From contig NZ_QPIX01000011.1 in NCBI RefSeq assembly GCF_003337715.1, positions 62,001-126,000 on the forward strand: DNA of 64,000 nt, written 5' to 3'. Position 1 is the stretch's first letter. Every line of letters starts with the position of its first letter. Shown in pieces: positions 54,703 through 64,000 of this stretch. The stretch comes from Ciceribacter lividus (GTDB taxonomy: Bacteria; Pseudomonadota; Alphaproteobacteria; Rhizobiales; Rhizobiaceae). A program made the position numbers and the translations under genes. The notes under the pieces are model-generated. The model ran no database searches and was not told the DNA's origin. It was given only the letters and a program-made list of their open reading frames with translations.

Positions 54703-55473
54703 TCACGAGCGTTCCGGCTGGTTCGAGGCCGGGGTGAAGCGGGCGACGAGCGCGTGGCTGTCACCGGGATAGGTGAAACGCACCCATGTCACCGGCCCCT
54801 GCCCGCTCCAGGTCCGCCGCTCGACGACGAGGCAGGCCGTGCCTTTGGCGATCCTCAACATGCGAGCCGTTTCGGCCTCCGCCGGAACAGCGCTGATCCG
54901 GTGTTCGGCGGTCGTCCAGGGCACCTGGCGCAGCAGCCAGCGTCCGGGCGGCATTCCGCCAAAGTCCGAATTTGCCGCCTCGGGAACAACGCCGAGATTG
55001 ATCAGGCGCTCCTCGATGCAGAAGGGACGCTCTCCGGCGAAATGGATGCAGAGAACCTCCGCCACCGACGCCTCCTCCCCGACCTCGAGGAGCCTGCGAT
55101 CGTCGGCAGCGGCGATGCGTTCGACCTTGCGGACGAGGGTGAAGGCGTAGGCGAGGCGGAGCGATTTGACCTCCGCCTCGATGTCGTGGATTTCCAGCAC
55201 CGCCGACTGCGCCTGTGGCTGGCGGACGAAACTGCCTGCCTTCCTGTGCCGTTCGACGAGCCCCGCCTTGACGAGCTGGGTCATCACCTTGTTGACCGTC
55301 ATGCGGGAGCAATCATACTCGGTCGCGAGATCCACTTCGAAAGGAATACGATGCCCGGGCGGCCATTCACCGGTCAGGATCCGGTTCTCGATGTCGCCCA
55401 GGATGCGCTGGTGCAAGGTCGCTTCCTTGCCTGAACCGGTCTTCGTCTTCACTGATCGCTCGCTCCCACGCAT
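54703..55473 (-). CDS. hutC: Histidine utilisation repressor HutC
   Basis: 256 residues. An N-terminal GntR winged helix (LHQRILGDIENRILTGEWPPG, CSRMTVNKVMTQLVKAGL) is followed by a C-terminal UTRA ligand domain (GMPPGRWLLRQVPWTTAEHRI; the conserved WLL-VPWT-AEH block is typical of HutC). It senses urocanate and represses hut genes. A GTATATAC palindrome lies in the hutF/hutI gap as a likely target. Confidence 0.93.
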   Translation of the reverse strand: MRGSERSVKTKTGSGKEATLHQRILGDIENRILTGEWPPGHRIPFEVDLATEYDCSRMTVNKVMTQLVKAGLVERHRKAGSFVRQPQAQSAVLEIHDIEAEVKSLRLAYAFTLVRKVERIAAADDRRLLEVGEEASVAEVLCIHFAGERPFCIEERLINLGVVPEAANSDFGGMPPGRWLLRQVPWTTAEHRISAVPAEAETARMLRIAKGTACLVVERRTWSGQGPVTWVRFTYPGDSHALVARFTPASNQPERS

Positions 55474-55538
55474 GGTCGCCCTGCTTTAGCGCAGCCATCG
55501 ACCGGACTGAACCGGAATCTTGGCCAGGCCGCGTGGGC

Positions 55539-56885
55539 TCAGTTGGAGAGGAGTTCCGCCATGACGCGCCGGAACCGCGCGGCGATCTCCTCGCGATGGA
55601 CATGCCGCCCGTCTTCGACGAGCTTGCGTCCGCCGGCCCAGACCGAACCGACCCGAATGCCGTCCGCGAAGATGAAGTGATCGAGGATATGGTCGGCGCC
55701 GACGTAAGGGGCGGCGGAACGGTCGAGCGTCATCATGTCCGCCGGCGCACCCGCTGCCAGCCCCGACCGCACACCGAGCGCCTGCGCACCGCCGGCAATC
55801 GCACCGTCGAAGAGGCGCCGCCCGGTCGACCCGCCGGGAACGGCGACGATATTACGCGCCCGTTTTGCGAGACGTTGCGCATATTCGAGCTGCCGCAACT
55901 CGTCACGGATGCCGATCAGCACGTTGGAATCCGAGCCGACGCCGAACGCGCCGGCGTTCGCAAGATAAGTTTCCGCCTCGAAGAAACCGTCGCCGAGATT
56001 GGCCTCGGTGACCGGGCAGAGCCCTGCGACAGCGCCGGACCGGGCGAGCCCCCGTGCCTCCTCCGCCGTCATGTGGGTGGCGTGGATCAGGCACCAGCGC
56101 CCATCGACGCCGGCGTTTTCCAGCAGCCATTCGACGGGACGCCTCTGGAGCGCGGCGATGCAATCCTCCACCTCCTTCACCTGCTCCGCCGCGTGGATAT
56201 GGATCGGTCCTTCGGGAGAGAGCCTTGTCAGGGCGGCAAGCTCGTCGGGCGTGACCGCCCGCAGGCTGTGAGGAGCAATGCCGGTGACGGCACCCGGCAA
56301 GCGGCTCGCCGCACGTCTCGCCCCGTCGAGGAGGCGGTCGAACGAATCGAGATCGCAGATGAAACGCCGCTGACCGTCGGTCGGAGAAAGCCCGCCGAAA
56401 TTCGAATGGGCATAGAAGACGGGCAACAAGGTGAGCCCGATGCCGGTCTCTTCCGCCGCCGCGACAATGCGGGCGGCCATCTCGGCGATATCGGCATAGG
56501 GCCGGCCGTCCCGTTCGTGATGGAGATAGTGGAATTCGCCGACGCGCGAAAACCCCGCCTCCAGCATCTCGACATAGAGCTGTGCCGCGATCGCCTGCAT
56601 CTGGTCGGGGTTCATCGAAAGGGCGAACTTGTACATCACCGTTCGCCAGCTCCAGAAATTATCCTCCGCCGGTCCGCGCATCTCGGCGAGCCCCGCCATG
56701 CCGCGCTGGAAGGCATGGCTGTGAAGATTGGACATCGCCGGAAGAAGGACGTCATGGCGTTCATCGTCGGGGGCGGCTTCGATGCCCGTCTCGACCGTCT
56801 CGATGTCACGCCCGTTGAAGCCGATCCGGACGTCGCTTGCCCAGCCGTCCGGCAGGAGCGCCAGCTTCGCATGTATCGAGGCCAT
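55539..56885 (-). CDS. hutF: Formimidoylglutamate deiminase HutF
   Basis: 448 residues from ATG 56885 (AGGGAGG upstream). Amidohydrolase-superfamily fold with the metal-binding HSHAFQRGMAG, HAAEQ, CLIHATHMT and GSDSNVLI blocks. It converts N-formimino-L-glutamate to N-formyl-L-glutamate plus ammonia, the branch completed by HutG. Its presence makes this the five-step pathway. Divergent from hutI. Confidence 0.93.
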   Translation of the reverse strand: MASIHAKLALLPDGWASDVRIGFNGRDIETVETGIEAAPDDERHDVLLPAMSNLHSHAFQRGMAGLAEMRGPAEDNFWSWRTVMYKFALSMNPDQMQAIAAQLYVEMLEAGFSRVGEFHYLHHERDGRPYADIAEMAARIVAAAEETGIGLTLLPVFYAHSNFGGLSPTDGQRRFICDLDSFDRLLDGARRAASRLPGAVTGIAPHSLRAVTPDELAALTRLSPEGPIHIHAAEQVKEVEDCIAALQRRPVEWLLENAGVDGRWCLIHATHMTAEEARGLARSGAVAGLCPVTEANLGDGFFEAETYLANAGAFGVGSDSNVLIGIRDELRQLEYAQRLAKRARNIVAVPGGSTGRRLFDGAIAGGAQALGVRSGLAAGAPADMMTLDRSAAPYVGADHILDHFIFADGIRVGSVWAGGRKLVEDGRHVHREEIAARFRRVMAELLSN

Positions 56886-56935
56886 CGGCCCATCCTCCCT
56901 CTTTGATCGCTTTTCGTCTTGCATCGTTTCCGATT

Positions 56936-56947
56936 AAGTATATACAT
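56936..56947. promoter_or_regulatory. HutC-like operator around GTATATAC
   Basis: AGTATATACAT (56937-56947) contains the palindrome GTATATAC at 56938-56945 and matches the TGTATATACA core reported for HutC in other proteobacteria with one mismatch. It sits between divergent hutF and hutI. Confidence 0.6.
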
Positions 56948-56994
56948 ATTCCAGAAACAGGCGTCACGCAACATCCTTGAGGAGGAGGAACGAC

Positions 56995-58209
56995 ATGGCG
57001 ACGGCGGTTCGCATCTGGACCAATGCGCGGCTTGCGACACTCGATCCGAAACGCCCTGGGCTCGGCATCGTCGAAGAGGCCGCGCTCGTCGTCCGTGACG
57101 GATGCATCGCCTATGCGGGGCCGGCCGCCGATCTACCCACCACGCTGCTCACCTCCTCCGACCTTTTCGATTGCGAGGGGCGCTGGATCACGCCCGGCCT
57201 CATCGATTGCCATACCCATCTCGTCCATGCCGGCAACCGCGCGAACGAGTTCGAGATGCGGCTTGCCGGGGCGAGCTACGACGAAATCGCAAGAGCCGGC
57301 GGCGGCATCGTCTCGTCGGTGCGTCAGGTGCGGGCGGCAAGCGAAGACGACCTCGTCCAAGAGACCCTGCCGCGCCTCGATGCACTGCTCGCAGAGGGCG
57401 TCACCACGATCGAGATAAAGTCGGGCTACGGCCTGACCGTCGATGACGAGTTGAAGATGCTGCGGGCGGCACGCAGGCTCGCCGCGCTACGGCGGGTATC
57501 GATCACGACCACCTATCTCGGGGCGCACGCGACGCCGGCCGACTACAGGGGCCGCAACCGCGACTTCATCCACGACGTGGTGATCCCCGGACTGCGGGCG
57601 GCGCACGCCGAAGGACTGATCGACGCCGTCGACGGCTTCTGCGAAGGGATCGCCTTCTCTCCGGACGAGATCCGGCTCGTCTTCGACGCAGCAAGGGCGC
57701 TCGGCCTGCCGGTCAAGCTTCACGCCGACCAGCTCTCGAATCTTTCCGGTGCGGCGCTCGCAGCGTCTTACGGCGCGCTGTCGGCCGATCATCTTGAGTA
57801 TACCGACGAGCAGGGCACGATCGCGATGGCGAAAGCCGGAACCGTCGCCGTCCTTCTTCCCGGCGCCTTCTACTTCCTGCGCGAGACGCGAAAGCCGCCG
57901 GTCGACCTCTTCCGCAAGCACGGCGTGCCGGTCGCACTGGCGACCGACAACAATCCGGGCACCTCGCCGCTTACCTCGCTGCTCCTCGCCATGAACATGG
58001 GCGCGACCCTCTTCGGGCTGACGGTCACCGAATGCCTCGCCGCCGTGACGCGCGAGGCCGCGCGCGCGCTCGGCAGGATCGAGGACGCGGGGACGCTCGA
58101 GGTCGGGAAATCGGCCGACTTCTGCCTCTGGGACATCGGGGAGCCCGCCGAACTCGTCTACCGCATGGGCTTCAACCCCCTGCACCGGCGCGTCTGGAGG
58201 GGAGAATAA
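56995..58209 (+). CDS. hutI: Imidazolonepropionase HutI
   Basis: 404 residues from ATG 56995, preceded by GAGGAGGAGGAAC. Amidohydrolase fold; metal and substrate motifs [34 protein letters not shown] and [10 protein letters not shown] are intact. It opens imidazolonepropionate to formiminoglutamate. Its TAA overlaps the ATG of a 38-codon ORF (TAATG). Confidence 0.93.
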   Translation: MATAVRIWTNARLATLDPKRPGLGIVEEAALVVRDGCIAYAGPAADLPTTLLTSSDLFDCEGRWITPGLIDCHTHLVHAGNRANEFEMRLAGASYDEIARAGGGIVSSVRQVRAASEDDLVQETLPRLDALLAEGVTTIEIKSGYGLTVDDELKMLRAARRLAALRRVSITTTYLGAHATPADYRGRNRDFIHDVVIPGLRAAHAEGLIDAVDGFCEGIAFSPDEIRLVFDAARALGLPVKLHADQLSNLSGAALAASYGALSADHLEYTDEQGTIAMAKAGTVAVLLPGAFYFLRETRKPPVDLFRKHGVPVALATDNNPGTSPLTSLLLAMNMGATLFGLTVTECLAAVTREAARALGRIEDAGTLEVGKSADFCLWDIGEPAELVYRMGFNPLHRRVWRGE

Positions 58210-58325
58210 TGCGCGACCCACATTCAATGGGCGATCACCGCCTTTCCTCACCTGCCGCCAGGATCAGCGCAGAAACCGCGAGCCCACGCCTGTCACGAGA
58301 CGCCAGCATTGGAAACCGCCCATGA
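58209..58325 (+). CDS. Mini-ORF (38 aa) coupling hutI to hutH
   Basis: 38 codons from ATG 58209, which overlaps the hutI stop as TAATG; its TGA overlaps the hutH start as ATGA. The peptide is hydrophilic with no membrane segment and is not recognised. hutH has no clear ribosome site of its own, so the ORF may serve mainly to bring ribosomes to hutH. It could also be the eroded remains of a longer gene. Translation is inferred from the overlaps only. Confidence 0.45.
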   Translation: MRDPHSMGDHRLSSPAARISAETASPRLSRDASIGNRP

Positions 58326-59857
58326 CCATCACCCTTCATCCCGGCAGCGTCACCCTTTCGGATCTCGCCGCCATCTACTGGAACGACAAATCCGCTGTGC
58401 TCGACCGCAGCTTCGATCCGGCCATCGAGAAAGCGGCGACCCGGATTGCCGCGATTGCGGCCGGTAACGAGCCCGTCTACGGCGTCAACACCGGTTTCGG
58501 CAAACTCGCCTCGATCAAGATCGACGCGGCCGATACGGCGACCCTCCAGCGCAACCTCATTCTCTCTCACTGCTGCGGCGTCGGCGCGCCGCTGCCGGAA
58601 AACATCACCCGGCTGATCATGGCGCTGAAGCTCATTTCACTCGGGCGTGGCGCTTCCGGCGTGCGGCTGGCGCTCATTCGCCTGATCGAGGCCATGCTGG
58701 AGCGGCGTGTAACGCCGGTTATCCCGGAAAAGGGTTCGGTCGGTGCCTCCGGCGATCTGGCACCGCTCGCCCATCTCGCCGCCGTGATGATGGGCGAAGG
58801 CGAAGCCTGTTTCGAAGGTGCCCGACTCCCCGGCCGCGCCGCCCTCGAAAAGGCGGGGCTGGCACCGGTCGTGCTCGCGGCCAAGGAGGGGCTCGCCCTC
58901 ATCAACGGAACCCAGGCTTCGACGGCGCTGGCGCTCGCCGGCCTCTTCCGCGCCCATCGCGCCGCCCAGTCGGCGCTGATCACCGGCGCGCTGTCGACCG
59001 ATGCCGCCATGGGATCGTCCGCTCCCTTCACCGCCGATATCCACACGCTGCGGGGCCACAAGGGCCAGATCGACACCGCCACGGCGCTGCGTGGATTGCT
59101 TGCCGGTTCGGTGATCCGTCAGAGCCACATCGACGGCGACGAGCGGGTGCAGGACCCCTATTGCATCCGTTGCCAGCCGCAGGTCGACGGAGCCTGCCTC
59201 GATCTCCTGCGCATGGCCGGCCGCACGCTCGAAATCGAAGCCAATGCGGTCACCGACAATCCGCTGGTGCTCTCCGACGACAGCGTCGTCTCGGGCGGCA
59301 ATTTCCACGCCGAGCCCGTCGCCTTTGCCGCCGACCAGATCGCCATTGCGGTCTGCGAGATCGGTGCGATCTCCCAGCGCCGTATCGCCCTTCTCGTCGA
59401 CCCCGCCCTCTCCTACGGCTTGCCAGCCTTCCTCGCCAGAAAGCCCGGCCTCAACTCCGGGCTGATGATCGCCGAGGTGACGTCCGCTGCGCTGATGAGC
59501 GAAAACAAGCAGATGTCGCATCCGGCCTCGGTCGATTCGACGCCGACCTCCGCCAACCAGGAAGACCACGTCTCGATGGCCTGCCACGGCGCCCGGCGCC
59601 TGCTGCAGATGACGGAGAACCTCTTCGCCATCGTCGGCATCGAGCTGCTCGCGGCGGCACAGGGCGTGGACTTCCGCGCACCGCTGACGACCAGCCCGGA
59701 GCTCTCCAAAGCCATCGCAACGCTGCGCAGCGTGGTCCCTGTACTCGAGGAGGATCGCTATATGGCACCGGACCTCGCCGCCGCTGCTGCGCTGGTGGCC
59801 CGCGGCACGCTCAATGCCTCCGTCTCCAAGGGCATTCTTCCTGAACTGGAGGGGTGA
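58322..59857 (+). CDS. hutH: Histidine ammonia-lyase HutH
   Basis: 511 residues. The self-formed MIO cofactor triad Ala142-Ser143-Gly144 lies in [25 protein letters not shown] near residue 55 and the AVTDNPLV and QEDHVSM blocks are present. It deaminates histidine to urocanate, the first step. The start ATG overlaps the mini-ORF stop. Confidence 0.95.
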   Translation: MTITLHPGSVTLSDLAAIYWNDKSAVLDRSFDPAIEKAATRIAAIAAGNEPVYGVNTGFGKLASIKIDAADTATLQRNLILSHCCGVGAPLPENITRLIMALKLISLGRGASGVRLALIRLIEAMLERRVTPVIPEKGSVGASGDLAPLAHLAAVMMGEGEACFEGARLPGRAALEKAGLAPVVLAAKEGLALINGTQASTALALAGLFRAHRAAQSALITGALSTDAAMGSSAPFTADIHTLRGHKGQIDTATALRGLLAGSVIRQSHIDGDERVQDPYCIRCQPQVDGACLDLLRMAGRTLEIEANAVTDNPLVLSDDSVVSGGNFHAEPVAFAADQIAIAVCEIGAISQRRIALLVDPALSYGLPAFLARKPGLNSGLMIAEVTSAALMSENKQMSHPASVDSTPTSANQEDHVSMACHGARRLLQMTENLFAIVGIELLAAAQGVDFRAPLTTSPELSKAIATLRSVVPVLEEDRYMAPDLAAAAALVARGTLNASVSKGILPELEG

Positions 59858-59880
59858 ACATGGGCATGTATCTCTTTTCA

Positions 59881-59924
59881 CCCCCCTCTGCCCTGCCGGG
59901 CATCTCCCCCTCAAGGGGGGAGAT
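59881..59924 (-). repeat. RIME-like palindromic repeat, copy 2 (inverted)
   Basis: The reverse complement of 60033-60077 with few differences. The two copies form a large inverted pair around about 110 bp in the hutH-hutG gap (59858-60107). Open frames through this gap are produced by the repeat. Confidence 0.8.
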
Positions 59925-60032
59925 CGGCAAGTGGCAGGCCACGCAATCACTCGCTGAGACGCGCGACCGCGGCTATGTCCAAGCGATCTCCTTGCTCCAA
60001 GGTGGCGAGAAATACCGGACGGCGCCCCATCC

Positions 60033-60077
60033 AATCTCCCCCCTTGTGGGGGAGATGCCCGGCAGGGCAGAGGGGGG
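60033..60077 (+). repeat. RIME-like palindromic repeat, copy 3
   Basis: CTCCCCCC-TTGT-GGGGGAG and then TGCCC-GGCA-GGGCA, followed by GAGGGGGG. Nearly identical to copy 1 at 5853-5896 over 40 bases. Confidence 0.8.
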
Positions 60078-60107
60078 TGATCGTGGACGCCGGGGGAGAA
60101 CCCTCCA

Positions 60108-60914
60108 ATGACCTCCGTCTTCAAACTCACCCGCGGCAATTCGCCCGTCATTCTCGCCTTGCCCCATACGGGCACCGATGTGCCGCCGGACATCCGGGCA
60201 CGCCTGAACGATAACGGAAAGCTGCTCGCCGATACCGACTGGCACATCCATGAGCTTTACGCCGACCTCTTGCCGGACGCGACGACGGTGCGGGCGACTT
60301 TCCACCGCTATGTGATCGACGCCAACCGCGATCCTGAAGGGGTGAGCCTCTATCCCGGTCAGAACACCACCGGCCTCGTGCCCGAGACGGATTTCGACGG
60401 CAATCCGATCTGGAGGGACGGCGAGGCCCCGACCGAGGCGGATGTTGCGCAGAGGCTCGCCGCCTTCCACGCTCCCTATCACGCCGCGCTCGCCGCCGAG
60501 ATCAAACGGGTGCAGGCGCTTCACGGCATTGCGGTGGTCTACGACTGCCATTCGATCCGCTCGCATATCCCCTTCCTCTTCGAGGGCAGGCTTCCGGATT
60601 TCAACATCGGTACCGATATGGGCCGGACCTGCGATCCACGCATACAGGCCGCCGCGGCAGACATCTCCGCCAGCGCCGAGAGCTACACCCATGTCGTCAA
60701 CGGCCGCTTCAAGGGCGGCTGGACGACCCGCCATTACGGCCGGCCGGAGACGGGCGTGCACGCGATCCAGATGGAACTCGCGCAGATCACTCATCTCGCC
60801 TCCGAGGCACCGCCGTTTGCCTATGACGAAGAGAAGGCCGAGCGGCTGCGCGCATATTTGAAAAAAATCCTGACGGATGTAGAGGAAGTCGCACTGCAAC
60901 TTCCGCTATCGTGA
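60108..60914 (+). CDS. hutG: N-formylglutamate deformylase HutG
   Basis: 268 residues. Metal-site and substrate motifs ALPHTGTDVP, DTDWHIHELY, RDPEGVSLYPGQNTTGL, YDCHSIRS and LPDFNIGTD are diagnostic of the FGase family. It releases formate and glutamate from the HutF product, so HutF and HutG together form the last two steps. Confidence 0.93.
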   Translation: MTSVFKLTRGNSPVILALPHTGTDVPPDIRARLNDNGKLLADTDWHIHELYADLLPDATTVRATFHRYVIDANRDPEGVSLYPGQNTTGLVPETDFDGNPIWRDGEAPTEADVAQRLAAFHAPYHAALAAEIKRVQALHGIAVVYDCHSIRSHIPFLFEGRLPDFNIGTDMGRTCDPRIQAAAADISASAESYTHVVNGRFKGGWTTRHYGRPETGVHAIQMELAQITHLASEAPPFAYDEEKAERLRAYLKKILTDVEEVALQLPLS

Positions 60915-60921
60915 GGATCCC

Positions 60922-61404
60922 GTGAAAACTATCGCTGTTGCTGCTTACACAATTTACTATCTAGCTTTTTTCGCGGCCAATACCTTTGCCGTTTTGATAG
61001 ATGCGGTCTCCCGCGATGGATGCACGAAATGCTACGTCGATTCAGACGCTCAGCGTTGGAAAATAGCGTTCAGTGCAGTTGTATGGCTCGCCCCGGCTCT
61101 TCTGCTGCTGTCGAAGGCTGTTTTCAAGATGGTCAGAAGCCATGTTTCTTCTTCTCGCCAAGTCCTTCCGCGGGCAGCGTTACTGATCTCCGGCCTCCTA
61201 ATCTATGCGAGTTGCATGACCGGCTCCATCGCTTCGGCGTTGCGCTGCGGGTACGATTGCTTTCCGCCACATCCTCTAAGTCAGGTCTACAGCGGCGTTT
61301 CAACCGCGTTGTTTTTCGTCGGTCTGTTCGCCGGCCTCTATAGCTTCGTGTGGCTTCAAACTCAAAAACAGCAGGCATTGCCCAGCAACTATGTGCGGTT
61401 TTAA
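60922..61404 (+). CDS. Hypothetical four-helix membrane protein inserted in the hut operon
   Basis: 160 residues from GTG 60922 (GAGG upstream). Four hydrophobic segments at about 5-27, 48-66, 83-105 and 122-143; several cysteines (DGCTKCYVD, RCGYDCFPP) lie in the predicted loops. Base composition is visibly lower in G+C than the flanking hut genes, with poly-T/A stretches and rarer codons, which points to later acquisition. Function unknown; a link to histidine or urocanate transport is only positional. Confidence 0.7.
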   Translation: MKTIAVAAYTIYYLAFFAANTFAVLIDAVSRDGCTKCYVDSDAQRWKIAFSAVVWLAPALLLLSKAVFKMVRSHVSSSRQVLPRAALLISGLLIYASCMTGSIASALRCGYDCFPPHPLSQVYSGVSTALFFVGLFAGLYSFVWLQTQKQQALPSNYVRF

Positions 61405-61425
61405 ACAACAGAACAGGACGTCTTC

Positions 61426-63099
<1,674 letters not shown>

Positions 63100-63120
63100 A
63101 CGAGAGGCGGCGAGCGGCGC

Positions 63121-64000
63121 TCAGACGGGAAGCGGAACCGGCGACTGCGAAAACACCTCGGGGCTGAGGAAGGCCGGCGTTGCCGCCTTGAACACCCGCG
63201 GCGCCGTTGGCGTCAGTGCCGGTGCGATCCGCAGGATGAGGGCACGGGCCTTCTCGGCATAGCGCCGACCGCTGTCTTCTGCCGATGGCAGGGCGACGAG
63301 GGGTTCGAGCACGGCCGCTGCGTCGTTGAAGCGCTTCTCGGCGACGAGCGCGACGCCCCATTTGTACCGCGCCTCGCGATGACCCGGCGCCGTCCGGCAG
63401 ATGTCGTGGAAGGCTTCGGCCGCTTCGCCGTTGCGCCCCGTTGCGAGCAGCACGTCGCCGAGGCGCACGAGCACCGGCGCCGGATCGGCAAGCCGTGGCA
63501 CGAGGGAGCGGTAGGACGCCTCCGCCGCCGCGAGGTCACCCTTCTCGAACATCAGGTTGGCGAGCCCGAACTCCGCTCCGCGATGGGCCGGCGCCGATTG
63601 CAGGATCTGCCGGAAGCCGATCTCCGCATCGGCCTTCTTTCCCGTGTGATAATGATCGAGCGACATTTCGTAGACATGGCGGATGCTGCGCGGGTTGAGC
63701 ACGCCGCCGAGATTGCGGCCGTCTCGGGTGCGAAAGAGCGTGCAACTGATCGGTCGTTCCTCGACGCCGAACATGTACTTGTAGGGCTCGTTGCCGCGCA
63801 GGAAATCGTAGAAACGGAAACCCTCACCGATCGCCCGACGGATACAGGTGCCATGGAGCACAAGGCCCGGCGATGGCAGCTTCCACTCTTCGTCCCGACC
63901 CGTGATGTAGAAGAGCACGGTCTTCTTCTGCCGGTCGATGATGTTTGCGAGTGCGCCGAGCGGGCGATCCTCGTGCCAGAGCACCGGGACGTCGAGATTG
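63121..64000 (-). CDS. CelD/BioF2-like acetyltransferase with C-terminal TPR repeats (5' end outside window)
   Basis: About 293 residues visible; the frame remains open at the right edge, so the N-terminus is missing. The first 80 or so visible residues end in GEGFRFYDFLRGNEPYKYMFG, the FemAB/CelD-type GNAT signature (Acetyltransf_6). Residues after about 115 form several tetratricopeptide units (AEFGLANLMFEKGDLAAAEASYRSL, LVRLGDVLLATGRNGEAAEAF, YKWGVALVAEKRFNDAAAVLEPL). Members of this group act in exopolysaccharide or cellulose modification; the TPR tail implies a partner. Confidence 0.75.
   Translation of the reverse strand, partial: NLDVPVLWHEDRPLGALANIIDRQKKTVLFYITGRDEEWKLPSPGLVLHGTCIRRAIGEGFRFYDFLRGNEPYKYMFGVEERPISCTLFRTRDGRNLGGVLNPRSIRHVYEMSLDHYHTGKKADAEIGFRQILQSAPAHRGAEFGLANLMFEKGDLAAAEASYRSLVPRLADPAPVLVRLGDVLLATGRNGEAAEAFHDICRTAPGHREARYKWGVALVAEKRFNDAAAVLEPLVALPSAEDSGRRYAEKARALILRIAPALTPTAPRVFKAATPAFLSPEVFSQSPVPLPV

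Noticed and set aside
54326-54772. 148-codon frame containing two similar His/Cys-rich stretches
   Set aside because: The similarity comes from the 49-bp DNA repeats. There is no ribosome site and it runs into the hutC 3' end; I treat it as non-coding.
59854-60111. 85-codon frame between hutH and hutG
   Set aside because: It is encoded almost entirely by the two inverted RIME-like repeats; such frames are a recurrent annotation artefact.

Overview
The window reads as a chromosomal or chromid segment of an alphaproteobacterium of the Rhizobiaceae (Rhizobium, Sinorhizobium, Shinella or Agrobacterium type). Supporting signs are high G+C coding sequence, the density of solute-binding-protein-dependent importers, choX-betC, a rhizobial-type inositol regulon (ibpA/iatA/iatP plus iolR, iolC, iolD, iolE, iolB, iolG) with GGAA-N6-TTCC palindromes, a RirA-like TGA-N9-TCA iron box, and RIME-like intergenic palindromes. 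Species and replicon cannot be fixed from the sequence alone. No rRNA, tRNA, CRISPR array, intact IS or replication origin was seen.

Layout. 0-2.2 kb: 3' end of choX (choline-binding protein, with a C-terminal frameshift) and betC (choline sulfatase). 2.4-9.3 kb: a GntR/FCD regulator with a palindromic operator, divergent from a spermidine/putrescine-type ABC importer, an Asp/Glu/hydantoin racemase-family protein and a two-domain GNAT acetyltransferase. 9.6-24.3 kb: inositol uptake and catabolism, interrupted by an archease-RtcB RNA-repair pair; the iol operon carries an uncharacterised 81-residue membrane protein. 24.3-31.1 kb: tripartite tricarboxylate transporter TctCBA, divergent from a TctD/TctE two-component system that is translationally coupled to an orphan periplasmic binding protein. 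31.1-38.8 kb: a CUT1-type sugar importer with ribokinase, RbsD/FucU mutarotase and a LacI regulator, controlled by two identical 14-bp palindromes. 38.9-41.5 kb: carboxynorspermidine decarboxylase and dehydrogenase (polyamine synthesis), preceded by a structured leader ending in a terminator-like hairpin.

41.5-46.4 kb is an accessory region: BrnT/BrnA (toxin apparently truncated at its N-terminus), an araC 3' fragment, an unrecognised three-gene operon, an unrecognised 167-residue protein, and an araC-methyltransferase cassette flanked by copies of the neighbouring gene ends. 46.4-50.4 kb is an iron-siderophore/heme-type ABC importer with a divergent methyltransferase and a RirA-like box between them. 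50.6-52.7 kb encodes a membrane GGDEF-EAL protein. 52.8-54.7 kb holds an ardA antirestriction remnant, a Fic protein and an imperfect direct repeat. 54.7-63.1 kb is the five-step histidine utilisation cluster (hutC, F, I, H, G, U), with a 38-codon coupled mini-ORF and an inserted lower-G+C membrane gene. The right edge is the C-terminal part of a CelD-like acetyltransferase with TPR repeats.

Most of the window is catabolic import plus degradation: each importer is adjacent to its regulator or enzymes, and five transporter operons carry a strong hairpin between the binding-protein gene and the next transport gene. The unexplained content is concentrated at 38.8-46.4 kb and in the small coupled genes of the iol and hut operons.
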